In this document: piece by piece, positions 16,351 through 24,730 of the stretch
How positions within the stretch are numbered: position 1 is the stretch's first letter
Layout: each line of letters opens with the position of its first letter
Made by a program: the position numbers and the translations under genes
Notes under the pieces: model-generated
Database searches by the model: none
Told to the model about the DNA's origin: nothing
What the model saw: only the letters and a program-made list of their open reading frames with translations
Source of the DNA: Stutzerimonas stutzeri
Lineage (GTDB): Bacteria > Pseudomonadota > Gammaproteobacteria > Pseudomonadales > Pseudomonadaceae
Assembly (NCBI RefSeq): GCF_002890895.1
Contig: NZ_POUL01000014.1
Coordinates: forward strand, 45,768-109,767
Length of the DNA stretch: 64,000 bases
Direction: 5' to 3'

Positions 16351-17442
16351 TCAGCGAGTGCTGGCGACCTGACGCTGACGCTCGAAGCTCAGCTCGCCTT
16401 CGGCCCACTCCCGCCAGGAACGAACCTTGCGCCGCTCGGCACCCGCGCGTTCGGCCTGTTTCAACGCATCAAGACCGGCCTGCCAATGGGCTTGTTCCAG
16501 CTCCAACTGTGCGACGTTCAGCCAGAACTTGGCGCTGCCCGATTGCGCCGCGAGATCGCGGTAGATCTGCGCCGCTTCCGAACGCTCGCGGGCCTGCCAC
16601 CAGAGCATGCCCAGACGCTCGCGTCGTTTGGCATCGCTGGCTAGAAGGCGCGACTGGAGCATGCCCTGAAGCAGCTTCGCACCTTGCCAGGGCTGGCCCG
16701 CAGCGCCGGCAAGCAACACCAGATTGTCCAGCTCGGCTTCGCTGAAGCGCAAACCCTTGGCATGAGCCGCACGCAGGGTTGCCAGCGCCTTGTCCTCATC
16801 CCCGGCCATCTGCTGCAAGCCCGCCAACTGCCGCCAGCTCTTGGCTTGATCTGGATGACGAGCGAGTAGCCGGCTCTGCCAACGCTCTGCCGTCTCGTAA
16901 CGTTTCAGCTCGGCATTGCCGCCTACCAGAAACTGCAACCAGGTGTCCGCAGCGTTGGGGTTGGCTTGCACGTAACGCTCAGCCAGTGGCAATGCCTTGG
17001 CATGCTGCCCGAGCCCCTGATACGCCTGAACCAGCATCTTCAGGACGTCTTCACTTGCCTTGGCGGGCGACCCCAACAGGCTGATGACCTTGGCATAGCG
17101 GCGTTCGATCAGGTTGAGTTTCGCCAGGTTGAGCCGCTCGTTCGGCAGAATTGCCTCGTCCAGCTTGCCACTGGCGATCGCCTTGTCGAGCAGCTCCAGT
17201 GCTTGACGATTGTTGCCTTCAGCCCAGGCCAGATACGCCCGGCTGCGCCATAACAAGGCTTCCTCTGCACTGCCTGGCTTTGCCTCGGCCTGTTTCAGCG
17301 CGCGATGCGCAGCGCCATAGTCGCCCTTCTCCTGCGCACTCTGGGCTCGCTCCAATGCTTTGAACACCGAAGGATCAACGCTCTGGGCAGCCTGAGCCGA
17401 TACAGCGAACAACAACGAGATCAACAACAGCAAACGGGGCAT
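16351..17442 (-). CDS. TPR protein of the TonB2-type cluster
   Basis: 363-residue exported helical protein with a signal peptide (1-18, ends AQA). At least six tetratricopeptide-like repeats follow, for example SAQEKGDYGAAHRALKQAEA, RAYLAWAEGNNRQALELLDK and VQAYQGLGQHAKALPLAERY. TPR genes end the TtpC-type TonB2 operons of marine gammaproteobacteria, where the product is thought to help the energy-transducing complex. It begins 1 bp after the tonB stop, so it is co-translated. Periplasmic location is inferred from the signal peptide. Confidence 0.88.
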   Translation of the reverse strand: MPRLLLLISLLFAVSAQAAQSVDPSVFKALERAQSAQEKGDYGAAHRALKQAEAKPGSAEEALLWRSRAYLAWAEGNNRQALELLDKAIASGKLDEAILPNERLNLAKLNLIERRYAKVISLLGSPAKASEDVLKMLVQAYQGLGQHAKALPLAERYVQANPNAADTWLQFLVGGNAELKRYETAERWQSRLLARHPDQAKSWRQLAGLQQMAGDEDKALATLRAAHAKGLRFSEAELDNLVLLAGAAGQPWQGAKLLQGMLQSRLLASDAKRRERLGMLWWQARERSEAAQIYRDLAAQSGSAKFWLNVAQLELEQAHWQAGLDALKQAERAGAERRKVRSWREWAEGELSFERQRQVASTR

Positions 17443-17443
17443 G

Positions 17444-18154
17444 TCAGCGTTCTCCTTGCAGGCGGAAATGCAGGGTTTTTACGGCTTCACGCGAGACGGC
17501 CGAACCGTTTTCGGTGCGCGGGGCGAAACGCCAGCGGGCCGCGGCACGGCGGGCCTCGCGATCGAACACATTCGACGGCGAAGCCTCCAGTACGCGGATG
17601 TTTTCGACCTTACCGGCGGCAGTGATGGTGAATGCGAGTTTGATATGGCCTTCGATACCGCGCTGACGCGCCCGATAAGGGTATTCGGGACGAACATCAT
17701 TGAGCGGCATGACTTCCTGCTCGGGACCGGACTGTCCTGCCGTCTCGTCTGCCGAAGGAGCGGCTGGCGCAGGAGGTGCTGCCGGAGCGGACGCGGCTGT
17801 CAGCCCGGCGAGACTGGGCGCCGGCGCGCTGGCGACCGATACACCGGTATCGATGTTCGGCAGGGGCAAATCGAGCTTCGGCAGATTGGCGCTCGGAGTG
17901 GCCATGCTCGGGGTCGGCGGCGTGGGCGTTTGGGGTGTCTTTGGTTGAGGCGGTTGCGGTGCCTGCTGCCGCGAGCGGGTGGAAGTGCTTTCGTTGCTGT
18001 TGTCCATCCGCACGAAATTGGCAATGGCCACCGGGTCGTCGGTCACCTCGCTACGGGGCGGGTTGACCATGCTCAACATCAGCGCAAACAACAGCAACGC
18101 CACCACGCAGGCAGCAATGAAGGACAACCCGACGCGGGTCAGCCCACGAACCAT
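17444..18154 (-). CDS. tonB: TonB energy transducer (TonB2 type)
   Basis: 236-residue TonB protein that carries the ExbBD proton-motive signal to outer-membrane receptors. A cytoplasmic stub and membrane helix (10-30) are followed by a Pro-rich spacer (about 65-140) and the C-terminal domain EYPYRARQRGIEGHIKLAFT (YP motif), ending near ARWRFAPRTENG. The ATG overlaps the exbD stop by one base (TGATG); a GTG 3 bp upstream is possible. It lacks the usual SVH-type His of the TonB1 helix. Fifth gene of the six-gene cluster, just before the TPR gene. Confidence 0.93.
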   Translation of the reverse strand: MVRGLTRVGLSFIAACVVALLLFALMLSMVNPPRSEVTDDPVAIANFVRMDNSNESTSTRSRQQAPQPPQPKTPQTPTPPTPSMATPSANLPKLDLPLPNIDTGVSVASAPAPSLAGLTAASAPAAPPAPAAPSADETAGQSGPEQEVMPLNDVRPEYPYRARQRGIEGHIKLAFTITAAGKVENIRVLEASPSNVFDREARRAAARWRFAPRTENGSAVSREAVKTLHFRLQGER

Positions 18155-18567
18155 CACTGCGCTCCAGAACTGGCGGCCAGGGCCACGTCCTGAACCCCGG
18201 CGAGACGTGCCTGATCCATCACCTGAACCACAAGTCCCGTGCGCGCATCCTGATCGGCCTGCACCACGACGGCACCTTCCGGCTGGTCGACGCGCATGCG
18301 CTCGACGTGGGCCCTGACGCTGCGTACGTCCACGGCCTGCTTGTCGATCCAGACCTGACCATCCGCCGTCACCGCAATCAGGATATTGCCCTTGTCCTGC
18401 GCGCTGGCGGTGTCGGCCTGCGGCCGCTGAACCTCGACACCGGATTCCTTGATAAAGGAGCTGGTGACGATGAAAAAAATCAGCATGATGAAAACCACGT
18501 CGAGCATCGGCGTCAGGTCGATGCCGGTGTCTTCTTCCTGCTGGTAGTGGTGACGACGCATACGCAT
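18154..18567 (-). CDS. exbD: Biopolymer transport protein ExbD
   Basis: 137-residue inner-membrane protein of the ExbD/TolR family. One helix, LDVVFIMLIFFIVTSSFI, carries the essential membrane Asp at residue 23. It is followed by a periplasmic domain with GNILIAVTADGQVWIDKQAV and VVVQADQDARTG. Works with ExbB as the proton channel that energises TonB. It starts 10 bp after the exbB stop and its stop overlaps the tonB start. Length is normal for the short ExbD2 type. Confidence 0.94.
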   Translation of the reverse strand: MRMRRHHYQQEEDTGIDLTPMLDVVFIMLIFFIVTSSFIKESGVEVQRPQADTASAQDKGNILIAVTADGQVWIDKQAVDVRSVRAHVERMRVDQPEGAVVVQADQDARTGLVVQVMDQARLAGVQDVALAASSGAQ

Positions 18568-18577
18568 CCGTTAATCC

Positions 18578-19123
18578 TCAATCGTGACGCAGCTGGTCGG
18601 CCAGCCGGTCGAGAGCCTGGCGCGAAATACGTTCGAGACGCGCCAGGCTAAACAGTCCAGTGATGGCCAGCACCATGCCGGCCATGGTCGGCAGTGTCGC
18701 CTGCCAGACGCCCGCGGCCATGCCGCGCGGGTTGCCGGTACCGTTAAGCGCCAGCACATCGAATACCGCAATCATTCCGCTGACGGTGCCCAGCAATCCA
18801 AGCAGCGGGTACATCGCCACCAGCGTCTTGCTCATGCGCAAGGGTCCGGCCAGTTGCTGCTGGGCCTGCGCCAGCCAGGCGCTACGCACGGCGCGTTGCC
18901 AGCTACCGGAATCATTGCCCAGGCGTGACCAGGCCTCGCGGCGGGCTTCCACCCAGCGCGGAAACACCCGGCGCATGAACCACAACCGCTCGAAGACCAG
19001 CGTCCAATACAGCACGCACAAGGCGGCCAGCGCCCACATCACCGCGCCACCCGCCGCCATGAAGTCGAGCAGCGCATAACCGCTGTCGACCAGACGCAGC
19101 CATTGGCCATGCAGATCAGTCAC
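18578..19123 (-). CDS. exbB: ExbB-like MotA/TolQ proton channel protein
   Basis: 181-residue inner-membrane protein with three helices: GGAVMWALAALCVLYWTLVF (about 25-44), MYPLLGLLGTVSGMIAVFDV (about 104-123) and WQATLPTMAGMVLAITGLFS (about 140-159). The PLLGLLGTVSGM core is the signature of the MotA/TolQ/ExbB family. It is shorter than ExbB1, as in TonB2 systems. The start overlaps the end of the TtpC-like gene by 8 bp. It forms the stator channel with ExbD. Confidence 0.92.
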   Translation of the reverse strand: MTDLHGQWLRLVDSGYALLDFMAAGGAVMWALAALCVLYWTLVFERLWFMRRVFPRWVEARREAWSRLGNDSGSWQRAVRSAWLAQAQQQLAGPLRMSKTLVAMYPLLGLLGTVSGMIAVFDVLALNGTGNPRGMAAGVWQATLPTMAGMVLAITGLFSLARLERISRQALDRLADQLRHD

Positions 19124-20462
19124 GACGCGGAGTCCCCGACAGATGCAGGGCGATCAGGCCGGCGCTTTGCTGCTCGAGCAGTTGGATCAGCGCCTTACTG
19201 CGGCTGGCCAGCAGGCTGTGTAGGAACAACAGCGGTATCGCCACCACCAGGCCCAGCACCGTAGTAACCAACGCCTGGGAAATACCGTCGGCCATTAGCC
19301 GAGAATCCCCGCCGCCACTCTGTGTAATTGCCTGGAAGGTCACGATCATCCCGGTCACCGTGCCCAGCAGGCCGAGTAGCGGCGCGACGGCGCTGAGTAG
19401 CTTAAGCAGCGGCTGGCCGCGCTCGAGTGGTGGTGTTTCCTGGAGGATCGCCTCGTCGAGCTTCAGCTCAAGCGTCTCGAGGTCTGACAGTTGGGGCTTC
19501 GGCCCCAGCACACCGATGATGCGGCCCAATGGATTATCGTCACGCGGCTGATTGAGTTCGCGCGTTTGCCGGTTTACCGCTCGTCCAACCCGAGCCAGAT
19601 AGACCATGCGCCATACCGCCAGGATCAGGCCGATGGCACCCAGGACGAGAATGACCCAGCCGACCAGACCACCTTGCTGGACACGGTCCCACAATTGGGG
19701 CTGGCGCTGCAGCTGAGCCAGCAACGATCCGCGGCTCGGGTCGATCGGCAGCGTGGCCAACGCCTCGCTGCTATTCATATAGTCTTTGACCGTTCCCATG
19801 CCGGAAGGCTGACGGCTCGGCGTCAGCAACTCGCGAGCGTCGCTGTCGTAGCGCAGGAAATTATCATCGGTGAATGCCGAGAAGTTACCGACCCGCAGAA
19901 CCGGCTGGGTGCTGCGCTGCCCATCGACGCCGACTACCGGCAGCTCTACACGCTCCACCTGACCACTGGCCGTAAGGTCCTCAAGCAGCGTCATCCAGAA
20001 GCTGTCGAGATCGTCGGCCGACGGCAGCGTGCGGCTTTCCGCCAACGCCCGCAGGCGCTGCAAACGCTCCGGATACTGGGCATTGAGCAGACTGTCCTGC
20101 CATTGCCCGGCGATGTCACCAGCGCTCTGCCTGACCACACCAAACAGTTCACCGAGATGACCGACGCGCTGAGCCAGCAGCTTTTCCTGCTCGGCCAACT
20201 CGGCTTCCTGACGGTCGAATTCAGTTTTCAGGCGCTCGGCTTCGGCTTTCTGTTTTTCAAGCGCAGCATTGGCTCGCGCCAGCAGTTGCGCTTGCTCGCT
20301 GCGATTCTGAATGAAGGCCTGCTCGCGCGCTTGCATGGCGTCGACTTCCGCGGCGCGCTCGCTGCGAATACGCTGGAGCAACTGGTCGGGGCTCAGGGGC
20401 TCGGCAGCCTGAACCATTGCCGGCAACAGTCCGATGAGCAATAACGTCAACAAGCGGCTCAT
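19116..20462 (-). CDS. ttpC: TtpC-like MotA/TolQ/ExbB protein with periplasmic coiled coil
   Basis: 448-residue protein combining a signal peptide (1-19), a long periplasmic coiled-coil rich in Glu, Gln and Ala (about 25-115), a periplasmic domain, and a C-terminal MotA/TolQ channel part. That part has helices at about 266-288, 358-380 and 398-418 and the motif APLLGLLGTVTGMIVTFQAI. This arrangement is that of TtpC, the extra ExbB-like subunit needed by the Vibrio TonB2 system. The start MSRLLTLLLIG forms an ATGA overlap with the preceding DUF3450 gene. No counterpart exists in TonB1 systems. Confidence 0.9.
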   Translation of the reverse strand: MSRLLTLLLIGLLPAMVQAAEPLSPDQLLQRIRSERAAEVDAMQAREQAFIQNRSEQAQLLARANAALEKQKAEAERLKTEFDRQEAELAEQEKLLAQRVGHLGELFGVVRQSAGDIAGQWQDSLLNAQYPERLQRLRALAESRTLPSADDLDSFWMTLLEDLTASGQVERVELPVVGVDGQRSTQPVLRVGNFSAFTDDNFLRYDSDARELLTPSRQPSGMGTVKDYMNSSEALATLPIDPSRGSLLAQLQRQPQLWDRVQQGGLVGWVILVLGAIGLILAVWRMVYLARVGRAVNRQTRELNQPRDDNPLGRIIGVLGPKPQLSDLETLELKLDEAILQETPPLERGQPLLKLLSAVAPLLGLLGTVTGMIVTFQAITQSGGGDSRLMADGISQALVTTVLGLVVAIPLLFLHSLLASRSKALIQLLEQQSAGLIALHLSGTPRRD

Positions 20463-21229
20463 TGCGCAGCCTCCTTGGCCAGGGTCTTGATGGGCAGTTC
20501 GAGCCAGGTCGGGGCTTGCTGTTGACGAGCAATAGCTATCGCCTTGGTGATTGGCCGACGCGCGCTGCCATCGAGTATTTCCCAGGCGCGGGTCTTCGGG
20601 TTCCACCAACCGCTCTCGTGTGCATCGAGTGTCTGGTAATAAAGCATCGTCCGACCCAGACGCAGGAATTCGACGCTGCGACTGCCGCCTTCGACCGGCA
20701 GCTCGCCGCGCCAGGCTTCCAGGGTCCGGCCGTAGTCACTCTCGATCTGGTAGGCCTCGAGGATGCGGCGATATTTCTCAGCAAGACTGACGTCAGCGCG
20801 CGCCTGCATGTCCTGCAGGCTGGCGAGGCGATCGGCGCGCTCGTCGGGGAGGAACGGAAGGTCTGCCGCGATGAACTCCTCAAGCACTTCGATCATCCGC
20901 CCCATCTGCGGCGCAACGGCTTCCTGGGTACGCTCGATGCTGTCCAGCTGACGCTGAAACCCGTCCAGTTCCTTGCGCTGCGCAGCGGTCAGCTCGACCA
21001 ACTGCTCGTTGTAGGCCTTCAGGGCCTCCGCCTGCTGAACGGCATTGCGGTACTCGGCGAGCATCTGCCGCGTCGCGTCATCGAGTTGCTCGATACGCGC
21101 CTGCGAGGCCTTGGCTTCGGCAGCCAGTTGCTGGCTTTCTTCTAGCGCAGCGTCCAGCGGAGCCGCGTTAAGCGGCAGGCATAACGACAACAGCACGCCT
21201 GCGAACAAGCGAGTTGGGTACTGATTCAT
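20459..21229 (-). CDS. DUF3450 protein, first gene of the TonB2-type operon
   Basis: 256-residue exported protein with a signal peptide (1-23) and a long coiled coil (about 27-105). A domain containing VAPQMGRMIEVLEEFIAADL, LPFLPDERADRLASL and ESDYGRTLEAWRGEL follows, recognisable as DUF3450. Late residues SGWWNPKTRAWEILDG are also typical. DUF3450 genes head TtpC-ExbB-ExbD-TonB-TPR clusters in many gammaproteobacteria; its function is unknown. The stop overlaps the next gene (ATGA). A Zur-like palindrome lies 36 bp upstream. Confidence 0.88.
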   Translation of the reverse strand: MNQYPTRLFAGVLLSLCLPLNAAPLDAALEESQQLAAEAKASQARIEQLDDATRQMLAEYRNAVQQAEALKAYNEQLVELTAAQRKELDGFQRQLDSIERTQEAVAPQMGRMIEVLEEFIAADLPFLPDERADRLASLQDMQARADVSLAEKYRRILEAYQIESDYGRTLEAWRGELPVEGGSRSVEFLRLGRTMLYYQTLDAHESGWWNPKTRAWEILDGSARRPITKAIAIARQQQAPTWLELPIKTLAKEAAQ

Positions 21230-21264
21230 GCGGAGCGGATCCTCGGTTCACGGCAGCCTAAAAA

Positions 21265-21277
21265 GTTATGTTATAAC
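21265..21277. promoter_or_regulatory. Zur-like box upstream of the DUF3450-TonB operon
   Basis: GTTATGTTATAAC is a perfect GTTAT-N3-ATAAC palindrome 36 bp upstream of the DUF3450 start codon. It is the same design as the zrgA upstream box and matches the Zur operator core. Zur repression would mean the TonB system is made in zinc shortage. Confidence 0.7.
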
Positions 21278-21423
21278 AAATGACAATAGTCGCGCAGCTC
21301 ATCTTTAAACCACGACGCATATCCGGCCACTGCGGTTCAGAAAAGAGAAACATTATCATCTAGATCCGCAAAAGAAGGCAACCCGGGCATTACGTCGCAG
21401 CCGGGGCAAAGCGGAACGTTTCG

Positions 21424-21437
21424 TTGAGCTGGATCAA
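21424..21437. promoter_or_regulatory. ANR-like box upstream of ompW
   Basis: TTGAGCTGGATCAA matches TTGAT-N4-ATCAA at 9 of 10 defined positions. Its centre is about 77 bp from the ompW start. The P. aeruginosa homologue OprG is known to be ANR-dependent, which supports this site. Confidence 0.65.
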
Positions 21438-21507
21438 AGTCGCCAGGTCCGCACGCCCTACCATGGCCACCAGTCGCAACACACCATGTCTCGATGGAGT
21501 TTCCATT

Positions 21508-22182
21508 ATGCGCAAGACCCTGTTTACCGCGTCCGTGCTGGCCGTAGCTCTCGCCTCCCCCTTCGCCCAGGCTTTCCAGGCTGGTGATGTGATTGTCCGT
21601 GCTGGCGCGATCACAGTTGATCCGCGCGAGGATAGTGGCAGTGTATCCACCGCAGCTACCGGCTCGCTTGCCGGCAGCAAAGCCACTTTGGACAGCGACA
21701 CTCAACTGGGCCTTAACTTCGCCTACATGGTTACCGATAAGGTTGGCATCGAGCTGCTAGCTGCAACGCCTTTCGAGCATTCCGTAGGCTTAAGTGGCAT
21801 GCCGCTTGGTCTCGACGGCGACTTTGCTGACATTAAGCACCTTCCGCCAACCCTTAGCCTGGTCTACTACCCTCTGGACACCAAGTCAGTGTTTCAGCCC
21901 TACGTCGGCCTAGGCGTGAATTACACGATTTTCTTCGACGAGGAACTGAACAGCCGCCGTGAAGGGGAGCAATTCAGCAATCTGGAGCTGGACGACTCAT
22001 GGGGCTTGGCCGCGCAGGTAGGTATGGATTTCATGCTGACCGACCAGCTCATGCTGAACGCACAGATCCGTTACATTGATATCAATACCGAGGCGACCGC
22101 TGATTCCGCCTTCGGTAAAGTAAAAGTCGATGTAGACGTCGATCCGATGGTCTACATGGTTGGTCTCGGCTACAAGTTCTGA
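21508..22182 (+). CDS. ompW: OmpW/OprG-family outer-membrane protein
   Basis: 224-residue eight-stranded beta-barrel. The signal peptide (1-22, ends AQA) is followed by FQAGDVIVRAGAITVDP, the OmpW N-terminal motif. FQPYVGLGVNYTIFFDE is the conserved central strand and GLGYKF is the C-terminal strand with its terminal Phe. OmpW proteins form a hydrophobic lateral channel for small apolar solutes. The start at MRKTLFTASV follows GGAG; a longer upstream frame runs through the promoter. It is divergent from the TonB operon and has an ANR-like box upstream and a strong terminator downstream. Gene order around it is like PA4066-PA4067-PA4068 with the TonB set inserted. Confidence 0.95.
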   Translation: MRKTLFTASVLAVALASPFAQAFQAGDVIVRAGAITVDPREDSGSVSTAATGSLAGSKATLDSDTQLGLNFAYMVTDKVGIELLAATPFEHSVGLSGMPLGLDGDFADIKHLPPTLSLVYYPLDTKSVFQPYVGLGVNYTIFFDEELNSRREGEQFSNLELDDSWGLAAQVGMDFMLTDQLMLNAQIRYIDINTEATADSAFGKVKVDVDVDPMVYMVGLGYKF

Positions 22183-22214
22183 AGACGTCGGCATTGCCGA
22201 ATCTCAGACAAGAC

Positions 22215-22237
22215 AAAGGCGCCACTCGGCGCCTTTT
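22215..22237 (+). terminator. Rho-independent terminator after ompW
   Basis: AAAGGCGCC, loop ACTC, GGCGCCTTTT: a 9-bp perfect stem followed by T residues, 32 bp after the ompW stop. On the minus strand it can also end the epimerase transcript, although that gene ends 20 bp earlier. Confidence 0.85.
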
Positions 22238-22256
22238 CTATGCCCGCGGTATAACG

Positions 22257-23186
22257 CTACAAACCTAGCAACTTGGCCAGACCTTCACGCATTCCGGTAG
22301 CAGGCTCTGGTAAGCGATAGCGCTGCTGCAGCCGCGTATTGTTAGCACGCGAATGCCGGATGTCCCCCTGCCGCGCCGCCTGGTATGTCACCTCGGGCAA
22401 CCCGCCCAACACATTATCCACAGCACCAAGCAGTTGGTTCAGCGACGTCGCCTGGTTCAGCCCGACATTCACAGCGCCCTCCTGGACCTCGAACGACTCC
22501 AGTGCCTGCACGAGAAGCTCGACGAGATCGCCGACATACACGAAGTCTCGCGTCTGCTCGCCATCGCCAAAAACGGCGATAGGCAAGCCCTTCTGGGCAC
22601 GCTCGGTAAAGATGCTGATCACGCCCGAATAGGGCGAGGACGGATCCTGGCGTGGGCCGTAGATATTGAAGAAACGGAAGACTACCGGTTCAAGTCCATG
22701 CTGACGCCGGTAGAAATCCAGATAGTGCTCGCTGGCCAGCTTGTCTGCAGCATATGGCGTCAGTGGCGCTTTCGGCGTGTCTTCGCCTATGGGCTCGCCC
22801 TCTCCGTTATTGCCGTATACCGCCGCACTCGATGCAAAAAGAACCCGGCGTATACCGGCTTCGCGCATCGCCTCACAGAGATTCAGCGTTCCTACTAGAT
22901 TGCTCTGATGCGTACCAACCGGATCATCGACCGAGGCCTGTACCGATGCCACAGCCGCAAGGTGCACAACGGCGCGACATCCCCGAACGGCATCGCATAC
23001 GGCTTGTGCATCCGCGACGTCGCCAACGATCAGCTCAACGCCCGCATCATCCGGCAAATTGCTGCGCTTGCCGGTAGACAGATTGTCCAATACCCGAACG
23101 GCGTAGCCTCGAGCAACAAGTGCATCAACCAGGTTAGAGCCGATGAACCCGGCCCCTCCGGTAACCAGAACAGGCAGTTCAGCCAT
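22257..23186 (-). CDS. NAD-dependent sugar epimerase/dehydratase (SDR family)
   Basis: 309-residue extended short-chain dehydrogenase. The dinucleotide site is VTGGAGFIGSNLVDAL (residues 8-23). The catalytic triad is Ser119/120 in LFASSAAVYG and Tyr145-x3-Lys149 in YAADK. Sugar-nucleotide contacts are FRFFNIYGPRQDP and VFGDGEQTRDFVYV, as in UDP-glucose 4-epimerases. The start MAELPVLVTGG overlaps the upstream gene by 8 bp. It corresponds in position to PA4068. The substrate, probably a UDP- or dTDP-sugar for surface polysaccharide, is not fixed by the sequence. Confidence 0.9.
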   Translation of the reverse strand: MAELPVLVTGGAGFIGSNLVDALVARGYAVRVLDNLSTGKRSNLPDDAGVELIVGDVADAQAVCDAVRGCRAVVHLAAVASVQASVDDPVGTHQSNLVGTLNLCEAMREAGIRRVLFASSAAVYGNNGEGEPIGEDTPKAPLTPYAADKLASEHYLDFYRRQHGLEPVVFRFFNIYGPRQDPSSPYSGVISIFTERAQKGLPIAVFGDGEQTRDFVYVGDLVELLVQALESFEVQEGAVNVGLNQATSLNQLLGAVDNVLGGLPEVTYQAARQGDIRHSRANNTRLQQRYRLPEPATGMREGLAKLLGL

Positions 23187-24063
23187 GACGGTAATAACGC
23201 TCCAGTAAGCTCGGCAGCCCTGTGCGCCAGGCACGCGGCTTGATGCCAAAGGTGTTGAATATTTTCTTGCAGGCCAACACGCCGTGCTGTGGCTCGTCTG
23301 CTGCATCTGAGCAAGCCGCATGAGCGATGGGGGTCAGGCTTTCAACCGCCAGCGGGCGATAACTGGCCGCCTCGGTCAGGAGCGCCTGACCAACCACCAG
23401 TGGGGTTGACGCCTCATGCCCACCATAGTGATAGGTTCCCCAAAGTGGCGCCTGACAATCCAATTGCTTCAGCACAGCCAGGATGACCCGCGCCGCATCT
23501 TCCACCGGCGTAGGATTGCCACGACGGTCATCGGCGAGACAAAGCTCCTCGCTCTGCTCAAGACGCTGGAGGAAACGCCCTAGCAAGCCGTCCGAACTGT
23601 CGTCCAGCAACCAGCCAAAGCGCAGCAAAACGTGCCGAGGGCAGAGCGCACGCACGCTCTGCTCCATACGCCATAGCGCACAGCTACGCGCGTCCAGCGG
23701 CGCCACTTCGTCTTTTTCGCTGTAAGAAGTCGTTCGGGCCCCATCAAAAACACGGTAGCTGGACGGCTGCATCAATACGAACTGATGATGCTGCCCCAGC
23801 TCGGCCAGACGCTCTACGGCGCGCTCCTGCTTGGTCAGCGCCGTTTCATCGACCCGCCCGCTCTGGAACCAGTCGAAGTAATAGGCGAGGTTGATCACGA
23901 TATCCGGACGGTTATCGTCGAGCAAAGTGGTCAGACTTGGCGCATCCCAGCCCTGACTGGGCGGGCGCGGCGCGAGGAAGCCAATGTCTTCCTCGGCACC
24001 CAGGCGGATAAGCGCCTGACCCAGGGCATTACCGCCGCCCAACAGCATCAGGCGCATTCGCAT
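23179..24063 (-). CDS. RmlD-like sugar-nucleotide reductase (SDR)
   Basis: 294-residue SDR protein with the start MRMRLMLLGGGNALGQALIR, where GGGNALG is a Rossmann glycine motif. PDIVINLAYYFD and FVLMQPSSYRVFDG follow the RmlD/dTDP-4-dehydrorhamnose reductase pattern, but the YxxxK is not clear (a Lys/Tyr pair is missing at the usual place), so activity may differ. The gene begins 10 bp after ssb and ends inside the next epimerase gene. It matches PA4069 by position. The exact start, residue 1 or the Met two residues later, is open. Confidence 0.78.
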   Translation of the reverse strand: MRMRLMLLGGGNALGQALIRLGAEEDIGFLAPRPPSQGWDAPSLTTLLDDNRPDIVINLAYYFDWFQSGRVDETALTKQERAVERLAELGQHHQFVLMQPSSYRVFDGARTTSYSEKDEVAPLDARSCALWRMEQSVRALCPRHVLLRFGWLLDDSSDGLLGRFLQRLEQSEELCLADDRRGNPTPVEDAARVILAVLKQLDCQAPLWGTYHYGGHEASTPLVVGQALLTEAASYRPLAVESLTPIAHAACSDAADEPQHGVLACKKIFNTFGIKPRAWRTGLPSLLERYYRHG

Positions 24064-24073
24064 GGAGTGAACT

Positions 24074-24568
24074 CTAGAACGGGATATCGTCGTCGAAGCT
24101 GTCGTAGTCCGGCGCAGGCTGCTGAGCGGGTTGTGGCTGAGACTGCGGGCGCGACTGCTGCTGCGGTTGGGATTCACGCTGCGGGCGCGGCTGGGATTGA
24201 CGCGGCGCATCGTCGGAGCTGCCACCACGGCCACCAAGCAACTGCATGGTCCCGCCCATGTCCACAACCACCTCGGTGGTGTAGCGTTTAACGCCGTCCT
24301 TTTCCCACTCACGGGTCTGCAGGCGGCCTTCGATGTAGCACTGCGAGCCCTTGCGCAGGTATTCGCCAGCAATCTCGGCAACCTTGCCGAACAGCACGAC
24401 GCGGTGCCACTCGGTGCGTTCCTGCTGCTGGCCGGTTTGCTTGTCCTTCCAGCTGTCGGTAGTGGCCAGCGTGATGTTGGTCACCGCATTGCCATTGGGC
24501 ATGTAGCGGGTTTCCGGGTCGCCGCCGACATTGCCGATCAAGATGACTTTGTTCACCCCTCTGGCCAT
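24074..24568 (-). CDS. ssb: Single-stranded DNA-binding protein SSB
   Basis: 164-residue homotetrameric ssDNA-binding protein for replication, repair and recombination. The OB fold is residues 1-110, beginning [19 protein letters not shown] with [20 protein letters not shown] and [15 protein letters not shown] disordered Gln/Pro/Ser-rich linker (about 115-155) and the acidic protein-binding tip DSFDDDIPF follow. Starts with ATG after GGAG. A 162-bp gap separates it from the MFS gene; no clear LexA box was seen. Confidence 0.98.
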   Translation of the reverse strand: MARGVNKVILIGNVGGDPETRYMPNGNAVTNITLATTDSWKDKQTGQQQERTEWHRVVLFGKVAEIAGEYLRKGSQCYIEGRLQTREWEKDGVKRYTTEVVVDMGGTMQLLGGRGGSSDDAPRQSQPRPQRESQPQQQSRPQSQPQPAQQPAPDYDSFDDDIPF

Positions 24569-24730
24569 GGGTAACTCCTTTGCTCAAACATGAAGGTGGT
24601 TGGCTCGAATCCGCATCCGGGAAACAGCCAATGACCGGCAATCTTACCCTACCGCCCGAAGTGGGCCAACCGGCGCGACCGGACGAAGGCCAAAGCCAAA
24701 CCTACATACCGAAAATCTGGCGCCTTTCCT

